From NCBI GenBank assembly GCA_002989075.1, contig PSQN01000016.1, positions 2,248,336 to 2,312,335 on the forward strand: 64,000 nt of DNA, in the 5' to 3' direction. Each line of letters starts with the position of its first letter. Position 1 is the first letter of the stretch. Shown here one piece after another: positions 10,898-20,780 of this stretch. The position numbers and the translations under genes were made by a program. The DNA comes from Arthonia radiata. Taxonomy: Eukaryota; Ascomycota; Arthoniomycetes; Arthoniales; Arthoniaceae. The notes under the pieces are model-generated. The model ran no database searches. It was not told the DNA's origin and was given only the letters and a program-made list of their open reading frames with translations.

Positions 10898-11482
10898 ATG
10901 TTATCTCGCCTCACACTTCTACTCACGCTGCTGGCAGCGTTCACGGCTCAGTACACTTGGGCTTCATCTCTTCTCGCGCGAGGCGATAACCCCGGTGCAA
11001 ATCCGCATCCTACCAAGCCTGAACATAGCCTTCACGTAGTATTCGACGAGTACCACAGAAACGATACTTCAAGCTCCAGCAACGCAGTGGGAAATTACAT
11101 TCAGTCGTCGAACAATATGCAGATTGAGCCGTACGTCAACTTCTATCTTCAGGATCCAGACACCAGCAAAGGCCCGGACTACTGCAAAGACAAGTACCTT
11201 TATCAGGAACATGTTCACTATGCCGATTATGCCGATTATGTAACCTCAGACACACCCCCACTGCGACATGTTAGTACCGACTTGTTCGATATACATGGCA
11301 ACGAGTGTCAGTTCGCCGGCACCAGCGGGGTAAACGGCGTATTGCATTGCAAGGGCAGCGACCCCAGTCTCCACAAACATCTCGATTGTGCAGGTCCGGA
11401 CAAGACTATGGTGAATGTCAATTGCACCGTCGACGAGACCAGTCATGCGATGAACGTGTTGCGGCCCTTGGCACTTTGTTAA
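10898..11482 (+). CDS. Small secreted six-cysteine protein, paralog 2
   Basis: Single exon of 194 residues. The signal peptide covers about residues 1-22 (LTLLLTLLAAFTAQYTWA), followed by LLARGD where paralog 1 has LFARDD. The six cysteines at 96, 137, 151, 164, 176 and 194 match the family spacing, with cysteines 2 and 3 again 14 apart. HVVFDEYH, YVNFYLQDPD and ECQFAGT align with paralog 1. The protein stops directly after the last cysteine. The other members end Cys-Gln-Trp or Cys-Gly-Trp, and here the DNA reads TAA TGG TAG where paralog 1 has CAA TGG TAG. The two terminal residues have therefore been lost by a single C-to-T change. Function is unknown. Confidence 0.82.
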   Translation: MLSRLTLLLTLLAAFTAQYTWASSLLARGDNPGANPHPTKPEHSLHVVFDEYHRNDTSSSSNAVGNYIQSSNNMQIEPYVNFYLQDPDTSKGPDYCKDKYLYQEHVHYADYADYVTSDTPPLRHVSTDLFDIHGNECQFAGTSGVNGVLHCKGSDPSLHKHLDCAGPDKTMVNVNCTVDETSHAMNVLRPLALC

Positions 11483-12430
11483 TGGTAGTCTCCAGGCGGA
11501 TTCTGGTCATGGGGAAGACTTTCGAGTTCGTCTGGTACGACCGTGGAGAGGGTTTAGACCCCAGATAATCGATAATCGATATTGTTCCTTAACACTAGCC
11601 TTCCTAGACTGTTCCTAACGTTGGTCTTGACAGGTTAAACCTTGTTGAGAATAGCGACGCTGCTTTCGTTTGCCTCTTTCAATGCCTTACGCACTCTTCG
11701 CGATCCGCGCGCTCATGCGGCCGTTTGATGTGCTACGTATTCGCGCTGCAAAATCGACGGCACCTTGCTACTCAGAGTATGCATCCTTTGCACTGTGCGC
11801 TCATTCTCGTTCCCTCAAAGGTTCTATTTCATAGTCCACGGAGGTTGCATCTGACCGCTGAAATGTACGGTCCGCTCAGTCCCTACGACCAATCCTTTTT
11901 CAGGGCTGGGGCAATTGCGCGCAGCCATCCACAGAAGACACTAGTCAAGCCCCTGTTCTTCCGCCGATAGCTGAGCCTTCACTGCCATGTTCGCGGGTTC
12001 ATGCCGCTAAGCGATGTAGGGTGTTGGGGACAGGCCGTAGGCGCCCAACTTCGTCATCGAATGCCCCGTTTCAAGCCTGGTCAAAGCGCAACCGCTCCAA
12101 ACCATGCGTAACTAATAAGGTATATGGCTTTTATCACATTCCGACTAACATGGTAGGAAGGTAGGTACAGGAGGATGAGACGGAAGATATGAGTGCGTCC
12201 ATCACGTGATCCCAATATATGCCTATTCAGGCAATTCTCCACCAGGCATCCCGTGTCCCGGCATGGCCATCTGGACTGGGCGATCCTGCACACAACAGTA
12301 ACCTAACATGATGCATGCGCTTAAGTACGGCGTTCGTGGACGACCCACAAGACGAAGATGAACAGAATCTATATGAACGCGGGGACTCCCCTACGAAACC
12401 TGATATCGTCACTCAAGCAAATCTACCGCT
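11483..12430. other. Spacer between paralog 2 and the decayed copy
   Basis: About 950 bases with no supported gene. Short open frames (for example 11725-11970) have no family landmarks. The DNA may contain eroded upstream sequence of the decayed copy, but I could not align it with confidence. Confidence 0.3.
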
Positions 12431-12900
12431 CTGACAATACTTGTTCCGAAATCAACTTCGAAGCAACTTACACCACTCCGAATCTGCTGGCAGCGTCTAT
12501 ACCTGCGCTAAGCCTTCATCTGGCGCAAATGAGGCTGCCCCTTCTACCTTGACCAAGCACCGCTTCCATGTTGTCATAAATGACAATCATCCGGCCCCAA
12601 GCACCTCCCAGGCGGCGCTAAAGGTGCCATGACCACGTCTGACGCGAAGCCAGAGGTCAACCTCAACGTCTGAACCGAGAGCCTAGGAACCCATCAGGCT
12701 CTAGACTGTTGCAAATTAAAACCCTTTATCAGGAACAACTCGAGACTACATCTATGGACAGTGGACACTGAACATCTCCTGGAGCAGATTCAAACGAAAA
12801 GTCTCCAAGGCCCTGGCATAGATGGCGTCTGTATCTTCAGTGGAGAGAGCGGGCTGGCCAGGTGCTTTGTGCGAACCACGGAGGGGGTTTGCTAGCGCCG
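12430..12900 (+). pseudogene. Decayed copy of the secreted six-cysteine family
   Basis: This lies between paralogs 2 and 3 in the same orientation. Translated fragments follow the family order: a signal-peptide-like LLAAS encoded by the same CTGCTGGCAGC that all four intact members show or nearly show, then KHRFHVVINDNHPA (compare SVHVVLDAYHPA), a piece near 12700 like the region around the first cysteine, and near 12780-12860 pieces like the segment around cysteines 2 and 3 (FSGESGLARC). No single frame spans it and it carries several disabling changes, so it is treated as a fossil paralog. It shows that the cluster once held at least five copies. Confidence 0.65.
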
Positions 12901-13468
12901 ATTAATTACACGTCTCCACCAGAGGGCACTTCGGACTCTACATGCTCAGGGGACGAAAAGGCTCAGGGGAGGTTTCGGCTCGTCGCACTGTGTGACCTAT
13001 AGTCGGTAGGGGGAGAGCGGGAGAGCGAGTTTGAGAACAGCTGTAATGAATCAGTCAATCTTCGATGCTATTGTTCGCGCGCTTCACTCGCACATACCGT
13101 GCAACCCTTGCTCTATGTAGCATCGTCTGCGGACTTTCTTTCCGCCTTTCGAACGCTGCACGAGAGCTGAGTGTCACTTACCTCTGTGGGCCCCGGCATA
13201 CACGTGTTGACACTGTGCGCTCAAACTTATCATTACAGATCATCAGATCGCAGTATGTGCCATTGGTACATTTAGAGTGCACACTGCACAGTACACACAC
13301 ATGTAGAATTGTCCTCCAATACTTATACCTTACGGCAGCAGCCGTCTCTAATTCCAGTCTTGCATCGTTCGCACACTTCAACACACACAAGTTTCCTTAT
13401 CTCAACCATACTCACAAGTGTATCCTCTATCCTACATAGTCACGCAAGGTCCTATTCATCAAGGAAAG
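12901..13468. other. Spacer and upstream region of paralog 3
   Basis: No gene supported. A sequence rich in A and C just before the ATG at 13469 resembles the leaders of the other members. Confidence 0.3.
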
Positions 13469-14098
13469 ATGTTCACATCTACGTTAGTCGCGTTGACGCT
13501 GCAGGCAGCGTTAATGACGTCGGCACTGCCGGCATACAACCTAACCACTCGTCAGACTGAGAGCCTTGAGGCTGCTCCAGCTCCCCCACTCGGAGCTCCT
13601 GGCCTATCCCATGGCGTCCACATTGTAATGGGCACAAACAAGGCCGGCAACACTCACGGTGGTCTTAGCCAATATGGTGGTATCTCAGACCCAATCGAGA
13701 CAACTTACATGAACTTCTACTCTATCGCTCCTCATGTCAACCAGGACGTCGACTACTGCTCGTTCGAGCTTTCGACATCTCTGAACGATCAGTCACCCTA
13801 TGTTCATCAAGCGCGCATCGGCTCTGGAGCTTCAGAAGTCCAAAAGGGCGGCTCTAACGCTGACTTTGGCTCCTGGCACGTGGAGACGTTTGAGGGCTAT
13901 ACGATGGGCCACAACTGCGTCTTTGCTGGTAGTCTTGACGGTTACGGTGAGTTGCGCTGCGAAGGCTCGATGACGAGCCAGCCTTACGGCGTGAAGTGCT
14001 CTGCACCTCCTGCTGATCTTGCTGCGAAGGTGAAGGTCTGTCATGATGCGGATGGCGGTAGCAACTCTCTGAAGCTGGCAGCGATCTGTCAATGGTAA
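13469..14098 (+). CDS. Small secreted six-cysteine protein, paralog 3
   Basis: Single exon of 209 residues from the first in-frame ATG (MFTSTLVALTLQAALMTSA), which gives a good signal peptide. The six cysteines are at 97, 150, 164, 177, 191 and 207. The landmarks are GVHIVMG, MNFYSIAP, DYCSF, YVHQ, ETFEGYTMGHNCVFAGSLDGYGELRCEG and the terminal AICQW. It is closest to paralog 4 in the C-terminal third (C-x-APP; LAAIC). The region between INFY and cysteine 2 is the most variable in the family. No catalytic motif or anchor is seen. Confidence 0.85.
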   Translation: MFTSTLVALTLQAALMTSALPAYNLTTRQTESLEAAPAPPLGAPGLSHGVHIVMGTNKAGNTHGGLSQYGGISDPIETTYMNFYSIAPHVNQDVDYCSFELSTSLNDQSPYVHQARIGSGASEVQKGGSNADFGSWHVETFEGYTMGHNCVFAGSLDGYGELRCEGSMTSQPYGVKCSAPPADLAAKVKVCHDADGGSNSLKLAAICQW

Positions 14099-14569
14099 GG
14101 GCGAGGAGCATAAGCCTCTGTTTGAGTCTGCAGCAGATCTGTTAGTGTAGGCAGTACCCAATTCGTATGCAATAGAAGCATTGTGCCAGATATGCTAGTT
14201 TTGAAAATCGAGACTGTTATGTCAGCTCTTTAAAGATGTCATGAGGATGCAAAGTCTGTCAGTCATACCTCCAAGGTCCAGGCTTTGCATTTGCCATGTG
14301 ATAGCGTACCTGACGATCCGGCATCATGCGGTCGGATCGCGCACGTGCTTGCCGCACGCTGCCTTTGCCGACTTTGCCGGTATCTGGCGCTAATGCGCGC
14401 TCGACTGCGCGTGAGTTTCGCTGTGAGTTATTACTATATAACAGACTTACCTGCAGGTCTTTCAAGTGCCATAACGCACATTGCACGTCCACATTGCTTG
14501 ACATCAGCGCCCTACCAGCCAGGTATCCAAGCAAGCCTAGCGCTCCATTCATCCTGATAATCCAAAGCA
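14099..14569. other. Spacer between paralogs 3 and 4
   Basis: 470 bases without a supported gene; presumably the 3' region of paralog 3 and the promoter of paralog 4. Frames on both strands in 14259-14688 have no similarity to the family. Confidence 0.3.
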
Positions 14570-15223
14570 ATGCCTGTCAACATCAGAAGTACAATCTTGA
14601 ATCCAATCGGTCCCGTCTTGCTGCTGGCAGCAACCATCATCAACGCAAACCCGGCTGCGCAGAAAGCCGCTACTGTGTCGGGCCCTGAAGCTTCAGGTTC
14701 TCAACACATAGTACATGTTGTGTTAGACCATCGCATAGCTGGAAACGCCCATATCGACCACGATGAGACCGGTGGCGAAAAGCCTCCCAACCAGGACACA
14801 TTCCTGAATTTCTACCTACTCAAGCCGTCCGACGACCCAAATCCAGGTTATTGCCAGTGGATCCACCCAAAATCCGAGGACCGAGCTCCGAGCGTCTTCG
14901 TTCACCAGGCGCAGGTGAAAGGCCCCTACGATAGCCCACGTCCTACCGACGATGACGCCACGATCGTTGAAAAAGCTGGCCCCAATCACGACATAGGAAA
15001 TCTGCATGCCGGACCATTCGATGGCCACGGTGCTGGGAAGAAGTGTAGATTTGTCGGGTCTTTGGGTGAACATGGCACACTATTCTGTGAGAATACCATG
15101 TCTTCTAAAGGTGTTGAGTGCGTGGCACCACCCAAGCGTGAGGGCTCCAGCAAGAGCGGAGACTGCGGCAATGCTGGAGACGGCACCCACGCCTTCAGCC
15201 TGGCCGCGATCTGTGGATGGTAA
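14570..15223 (+). CDS. Small secreted six-cysteine protein, paralog 4
   Basis: Single exon of 217 residues, last in the tandem set. The signal peptide is about residues 1-27 (GPVLLLAATIINANPA). The cysteines at 95, 159, 173, 184, 199 and 215 keep the family pattern; the 2-to-3 spacing is 14, and the end is AICGW instead of CQW. The landmarks are IVHVVLD, FLNFYLLKP, GYCQW, VFVHQAQV, FDGHGAGKKCRFVGSLGEHGTLFCEN and VECVAPP. The loop between cysteines 4 and 5 is enriched in Ser, Lys and Gly. Secretion is well supported; the biological role is not known. Confidence 0.85.
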   Translation: MPVNIRSTILNPIGPVLLLAATIINANPAAQKAATVSGPEASGSQHIVHVVLDHRIAGNAHIDHDETGGEKPPNQDTFLNFYLLKPSDDPNPGYCQWIHPKSEDRAPSVFVHQAQVKGPYDSPRPTDDDATIVEKAGPNHDIGNLHAGPFDGHGAGKKCRFVGSLGEHGTLFCENTMSSKGVECVAPPKREGSSKSGDCGNAGDGTHAFSLAAICGW

Positions 15224-16071
15224 AGACCGAGAGCCGGATAAGGGATGGCTGGAGACTTAAGTATTCATCTGCGGAGCTCCAACACATGACGTAAAATACC
15301 ATGAAACTTCGAAAATACTATGAGAGCATATCTACGGACGAGATGCAAAATTAAAAATACCATTCACGAAAGAGAAGCGATTTCAAGCAAACAAAAGAAG
15401 GCGACGATAGGAGGATTCTCTTTACCATATGATGCATTAGCTTGCGTGGTACCTCACGTGAACCACGTGTAAGCACATTATGGCGCAGGGGATAGTGAGA
15501 GTGATCTCGGCTAATATCCTGCAGATTTCTCTTGCGCAGGCTAGGTGTGGGAGGGCGGGGTTAAGAAAAAGGAGAAGTAGATTCCCGGTGCTTCATGCGA
15601 ACGAGAGCGTGCATATAAGGGACTGCAAAGAGAGAGTGGGCAAGCCGGCAAGCTGCTGGTGACTAGAACTGCTTTTCATGGTTGAAGAGCAGTTACCACG
15701 TTTTCGCTGAACGCGACGCGTAAAGTAGCTGATGTGAATGTTAACCTGTAGGGTCGGAGTTGAAAAAGTTGCCTCACCTTACGCGTCGATTCCTGCACTC
15801 TCCACCTCCTAATCTTGAAAGAGAAATGGGGCTCACCAGTGCTTTCACCTCACACCTATCGCGTCAGGACGCGTTCGTTTCGCGAACCCACAGACTTTTT
15901 CTTTTAAATATTCGACCACGACCCTTGAACAAATTCTTCACATCGCAACAACCTTCAACATTTCCTTCACATCTCCCCTAATCTTAATAACACCAAAAGT
16001 CACTCGCTCAACAACTGTTCGACCTAACAAGCTCAAAGACATTCGCTCAACAATCGTCAAGTCGCACGATC
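15224..16071. promoter_or_regulatory. Intergenic region and promoter of the repeat-rich secreted gene
   Basis: 850 bases with no gene. The final 130 bases before the ATG at 16072 are A/C/T-rich and contain repeated CGCTCAACAA-like words (near 16004 and 16045), typical of a transcribed leader in this kind of genome. There is a TTTTAAATATT stretch at about 15902 that could serve as a core promoter A/T element; this is a guess from position. Confidence 0.35.
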
Positions 16072-17349
16072 ATGAAAGTACTCAGCGTCATTCCGCTTCT
16101 CGCGGCCGCTGTCACCATCACTGCAGCTCCTGTCGAGACTCTTCGTAAGTTGACGCCCATAACGTTGATATCTACGGATCAGGGACAGGAAATGACATCC
16201 ACACCAGCGACCACCATCACGGTCACCCAAGTCTCCACGGTTCTTGTCAGCCCCGTCACTTCTGTCGACTCATTGACTGCCACCGGTAACGCGACCTTCA
16301 CCGCCATCGAGCGTCCTGCTCAGCCCATCCATGGCGTGCCGTGGGGCAAGATCACGCCTCGCGATGCGAACATGTCCGCCGCGATCACGACCTTCGAGCG
16401 CCCACCACAGCCTGTTCAGGGCGTCCCTTGGGGCCGCATCACTCCCCGCGATGCCAACATGACCGCCAACGCGACCGCTTCAATCTCCACCGTCGAGCGC
16501 CCTGCCCAGCCAGTTCGTGGCGTGCCCTGGGGCCGCATCACTCCCCGCGATGCCAACGCAACCGCCACAATCACGACCTTTGAGCGCCCACCACAGCCTG
16601 TCCAGGGCGCACCCTGGGGCCGCGTCACTCCACGCGCCATCAACGCCACCGCGTCCATCGATCACATCGAGCAGTCACTCGAACCTGTCTTAAGCACCCC
16701 ATGCCCGACCACCGTTTCTGGCGCCACCAATCCCTCCGACACCAAGCGCGACATCTGTCCCGACATCGTTCCTATCTGCCCAGCTGGTCAAGTCAACTGC
16801 GGCGAGTGCGGTCTTGAGTGCTGCTCCTCGCCCGAAAACGGCGGCATCGTCACACCGCTGCTGCCGCGACAGGAACAGCCTCTTTCATCCATGTCATTTA
16901 CCACTGTCACGCCAGACCCACCGATCGTGACGCCTCCACCAGCTGAGAAGCCCGAGGTCGAGGATGCCCATATACTGCCTCGTAAAGTTGACACTCTACC
17001 CACCGAAGTCCTCGAGGTCGACAAGCCCGGAATGACCATCGCGCCACGTCAAGAGGAGCCCATCACAACCGCAAACTTCACGACCGTCACGCCAGACCCC
17101 CCGATCGTGACGCCGCCCCCACCCGCAGAGCCTAACGCCAACGCTACACCGATACTTCCGCGTCAGTTGGAGATAATTGCAGTCGGGATGTTAGAGGTCG
17201 ATCAACAGCTCGCATCCTTAGCGCCGCGCCAGGGACAGGCTATCTCGTCAATGTCGTTCACGACCGTCACGCCGAGCCCACCGGTCGTGACGCCGCCTCC
17301 GACCCTACCAGAGGAAGATATGAGCGTCGAGGCTTTGGTGGAGCGTTAA
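16072..17349 (+). CDS. Secreted protein with two kinds of internal repeats and a Cys cluster
   Basis: Single exon of 425 residues; not recognised. Residues 1-19 are a signal peptide (VIPLLAAAVTITAAP). Residues 40-75 are Thr/Ser/Val-rich and likely O-glycosylated. Residues 79-191 hold four copies of a 29-33 residue unit, each with ERP[AP]QP, then GVPWG or GAPWG, [KR][IV]TPR and a short Ala/Thr/Asn linker; a weaker fifth follows. Residues 211-251 contain seven cysteines (CPAGQVNCGECGLECC). Residues 264-411 hold a 60-residue repeat, two full and one partial copy, with PRQ, FTTVTP and VTPPP. Every repeat contains a Pro-Arg step that could be a protease site. It could be a cell-wall glycoprotein or a precursor of repeated peptides; the sequence does not decide. 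Confidence 0.85.
   Translation: MKVLSVIPLLAAAVTITAAPVETLRKLTPITLISTDQGQEMTSTPATTITVTQVSTVLVSPVTSVDSLTATGNATFTAIERPAQPIHGVPWGKITPRDANMSAAITTFERPPQPVQGVPWGRITPRDANMTANATASISTVERPAQPVRGVPWGRITPRDANATATITTFERPPQPVQGAPWGRVTPRAINATASIDHIEQSLEPVLSTPCPTTVSGATNPSDTKRDICPDIVPICPAGQVNCGECGLECCSSPENGGIVTPLLPRQEQPLSSMSFTTVTPDPPIVTPPPAEKPEVEDAHILPRKVDTLPTEVLEVDKPGMTIAPRQEEPITTANFTTVTPDPPIVTPPPPAEPNANATPILPRQLEIIAVGMLEVDQQLASLAPRQGQAISSMSFTTVTPSPPVVTPPPTLPEEDMSVEALVER
16309..16644 (+). repeat. Four in-frame coding repeats of about 87-99 bases
   Basis: DNA of the N-terminal repeat block of the secreted protein. Copies start near 16309, 16396, 16495 and 16582. The second and fourth are closest to each other (both TTFERPPQPVQG), as are the first and third (ERPAQP), so the block looks like a duplicated pair of alternating units. 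Confidence 0.8.
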
Positions 17350-18167
17350 GTCGAGGCCGTGCCGGCATCGTCCAGCTCAGGGCCGACTACTTCGTGTCTC
17401 ACGCTAGTCGCTCGCTCGACCATAGCGTAAGCGGGCGAGTTGTTAGAGATTTCAGTCGATAACAGCGTGTGAACACGTCAGAAGTATGAGACGCCGTCTT
17501 TGATAAGTTGAGATTCACGTGTAGCATAATGGTCCGAGAAGTGGAAGCGCCAAGGCAAGCGACCTTGGAGCAAGCCATGGAAGATAGAATAATCATAATG
17601 GTAATGTGTCATTACAACTCCAATTATGCCATTCTTTGTGATACATACCTATCTAAATGAGCCCCGCGATCGCCGCTGCATGTACTGCATGCTCGTCTCT
17701 GGAATTTATGCACGCGTTTGCAGAGGCATAGCCAGTTTAGTGTGCATTCCTGCTGTTCTCGTTACGGCAGCATCGCAGACTGCCCTGAAGCATGACATAC
17801 ACAAATTTGTAGACCGGAAAATATGGACCTCTGCATCCACATGGCGCAAGCGCCGGAAGCCGCGGTGAGTAATTGGTCAGGAGATCAATCTTCTTTGCAT
17901 TAAATAGGCCCGAACCATTAAGAACCCATAAGGGAACAATTGATAGGGGCCAGAGTGTAGCAAAGTGTTATGTTAAAATGGGAGAAGCTTGGGCTACCTT
18001 GCATTGGGTTGCGCAGAGAGCGGGTTGAGTGAACAGCGTCAGGGACTGAGGAAGCGTGATTGTGAGAAGCGTAAGACAGAAGCCGTCGCTCATATGCATG
18101 TCATTGGCATGCCTGAACATATCTCAATGCGCTACGTGTCGCTGTCATCACTACTTCTGCGCGTATC
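17350..18167. other. Gene-free interval between the secreted gene and RPL12
   Basis: About 820 bases between convergent genes. No supported gene, repeat or RNA is seen; short frames have no similarity. Confidence 0.35.
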
Positions 18168-18915
18168 TTACTCGTCGGGAACTGCAACTGCGTTAGCACC
18201 GTGCCCAACCGCTTCGCGAAAGCGCGCAACCTACTCTCAATCTCACCAGCATCGATACCTTCTGTAATGATCTTCGGGCTCTTGCCATCAACTTGGCAGC
18301 CGACTGAGAACGCAGTCCCCAGCACCTCCTTGACCGTACCCTTTAGCTCCTTAGCCAAGCTCTTGTAACGCAGCTTCCGCGCAATCTCGATGATCTCGTC
18401 GAGTGGGATGGATTTGGTGTGCTTGATGTTCTTCTCCTTCTTTCGGTCTCGCGGAGGCTCTTTGAGCGCTTTGATGACCAGAGATGAGGCGGACGGGACG
18501 ACAGAGACGGCGGCTTGACGATTTTGGATGGTGAGGCGGACTGTGACGCGGAGACCTTTCTGTAACAGGACTGTCAGACATGCTCTCGGACATTCCAAAG
18601 ATGCCACAGGCATTCAGCGATCCCATAAGGTGCTTCGCGTGAACACCCAAAGTTGACCGCCCAATGCGCATGAAGAAACATCATATGCTCGACTTACCCA
18701 GTCACCAGTCGCCTTCGCAATATCTTCACCGACCTTCTTGGGCGAAAGTCCAAGCGGGCCGATCTTTGGCGCAAGCGCGGACGAGGCACCCACCTCACCG
18801 CCAGTGGCGCGGAGGTGAATGACCTTCACTTCATTGGGGTCGAATTTGGGAGCTACAGCGCGAATGGTCAGAAAGATTGGAAAGCCAAGGGCTCGAGAGG
18901 TCGATACTGACGCAT
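18168..18915 (-). CDS. RPL12: Cytosolic 60S ribosomal protein L12 (uL11)
   Basis: Protein of the ribosomal stalk base that contacts the GTPase-associated rRNA. Four exons on the minus strand: 18912-18915, 18698-18852, 18235-18559 and 18168-18181, giving 165 residues, the normal length. The first coding exon is only four bases (ATG C); splicing to 18852 gives [20 protein letters not shown], which matches eukaryotic L12. The last exon is 14 bases and gives the typical ending GEIEIPDE. Introns are 59, 138 and 53 bases; the last has a clear CTAAC branch site. [23 protein letters not shown] is diagnostic. The tiny first and last coding exons are easy for automatic predictors to miss. Confidence 0.95.
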
Positions 18916-19249
18916 GGCTAGTACGACAGGTAGTCTGACTCGGTCGAGATGCTGATGCTAGGTTGATTTGGTGCCTTGACAATGCACTTGCAATGAGGGA
19001 AGGGAAGTGGGCGCGAGGGATGGGACATTGAAATTTCGGAGTGCGTTGTGGGCGGAAAATCATAGCGGAAGTATCCGCCCAGGGGTTTTTGCTTGGCAGG
19101 GATGCTGAGCGCTGAGATTTACCAAGTTCCCCATGTATCAATACCTTTGGACCGTTGGCCGATAGCAGAATGCCGTAAACCTTTATTATGTTCTAGTACA
19201 GTTGTTTAAAGAGCCATACGATCTTTCGGTCCAAATGTCTCCCACACAT

Positions 19250-20414
19250 TCATACACTCATCTTCATGGCAACCGCTTTATGCGGCTTATAGTCATGTAC
19301 AACAAAGTCTTCAGCCTTCCAGCCATCTATACTGCAGCCTACATCTCTCTTGATCTCCAGGGACGGGAAATCTCTTGGCTCGCGCTCGAGCTGTCCTTCC
19401 AGTGCCTCGACGTGATCTAAGTAAACATGAGCATCGCCCATTGTATGCGTCAGACTACCAGGCGTAAGATCGCATGCGCGAGCCAACATATGCGTCAGCA
19501 ACGCGTATGAGGCGATGTTGAAAGGAACGCCCAAGCCCATGTCGTTCGAGCGTTGGTACAGTACGGTGTGCAGGACACTTCTCTCCTTCTGTTCCGGTTG
19601 CGCATCACCCCTCGCTGCGCTCGCGCCACTGTTGGCACCGTTCGTAGATGCTAGTTCTGCTGCGTCCAATCCTGCATGCTTCCGCTTCCTCCTGATCTTG
19701 CTCGGGAAGCTCACATAAAATTGCGCAAACATATGACACGGCGGTAGTGCCATCTTGCTCAAGTCTGCTGGATTCCACGCGCTCATAATGATCCTTCGAT
19801 CGTATGGGTTCTCCTTGAGCTTCCGTACGACCTCGGCCAACTGGTCGACGCCTTGTCCAGTGTAGTCTGCTTTCGCGTCCTTATATTCTGCGCCGAAGTG
19901 CCGCCATTGAAAGCCATAGACAGGCCCGAGATCGCCTTCCTCACGATGCGACAAGCCGTTCTTGTCAAGAAAGTCGCGTGACCCGTTACCATCCCAGATG
20001 TGTACATTCTGCTCTGCGAGAGGTATTGAAGAGGTGCTGCCAGCCACGAACCATAGTAGCTCAGCTACAACGGCTCGGAGAAAGACGCGCTTAGTGGTGA
20101 GGAGCGGTAGGATGAGTGTGGGCGCAGCGGCAGCTGAAGTTTGGCTGGAGAGGGTGAATCGTAGTTGACGCGGTGCAAAAAGGGAGTATGTGCCGGTACC
20201 GGTCCTGCAGTCATGTCAGAATTGAATCGAAATTGAAATCACGAAATAACTACCTGTCCGGCCTATGTTCGCCGTAGTCCAAGATGTCGCGGACAAGGTC
20301 TAAATACTGATACTCTTCGTGCCTAGGATCTGAGCAAGCCGGTGATACGTCGCTATTGACTCTTTCGTCAACCAAGAACGGCTGCGCAGAAGGCTCAACC
20401 GCAGAAGGCGCCAT
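19250..20414 (-). CDS. Thymidylate synthase
   Basis: Makes dTMP from dUMP using methylene-tetrahydrofolate. Two exons on the minus strand, 20254-20414 and 19250-20204, joined across a 49-base intron to give [18 protein letters not shown], a hallmark of the family. The product is 371 residues. The catalytic cysteine is near residue 210 in [35 protein letters not shown] and [10 protein letters not shown] are also present. Between FYV and LYQRS there are about 42 extra residues, basic then Ala/Gly-rich, compared with the human enzyme; low-complexity insertions at this surface position occur in fungal enzymes. Start chosen at MAPSAVEPS. It lies on the same strand as RPL12 and the Bud4 gene. Confidence 0.95.
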
Positions 20415-20780
20415 CTTCAATTGGCTCGTTCTTGGATTAGAAAGTGCCAGCACAGATATTCACGAACTCATGCACGCGACGCGTCTGTAATCGAGAGACG
20501 CGTTCTGCGGAATTAATTCCGAAAGGTCATGCGTTGTCCGTGTCAACAGCGTCAAAGCGACCATTGCATGACAGAAGCTTCTTGCTCGAGCATAATCATG
20601 GTTCAAGTATTCTTGCAGCTAATGATTCACATATTCCACAGCCATTGTCATGCGCATACAATCTCCAGCAGCTCGACGCATACCATCCAACGCCTTGTCT
20701 CAACCGATTGCCGGGTCAGTTCCCAATACTCTATTACGAAATGAAGTGTCCAGGATAGCGACTTCAAAACATAGATTTGC
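20415..20780. other. Interval between the thymidylate synthase and Bud4 genes
   Basis: 366 bases between two minus-strand genes: the promoter of the thymidylate synthase gene and the 3' region of the Bud4 gene. Nothing else is seen. Confidence 0.35.
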
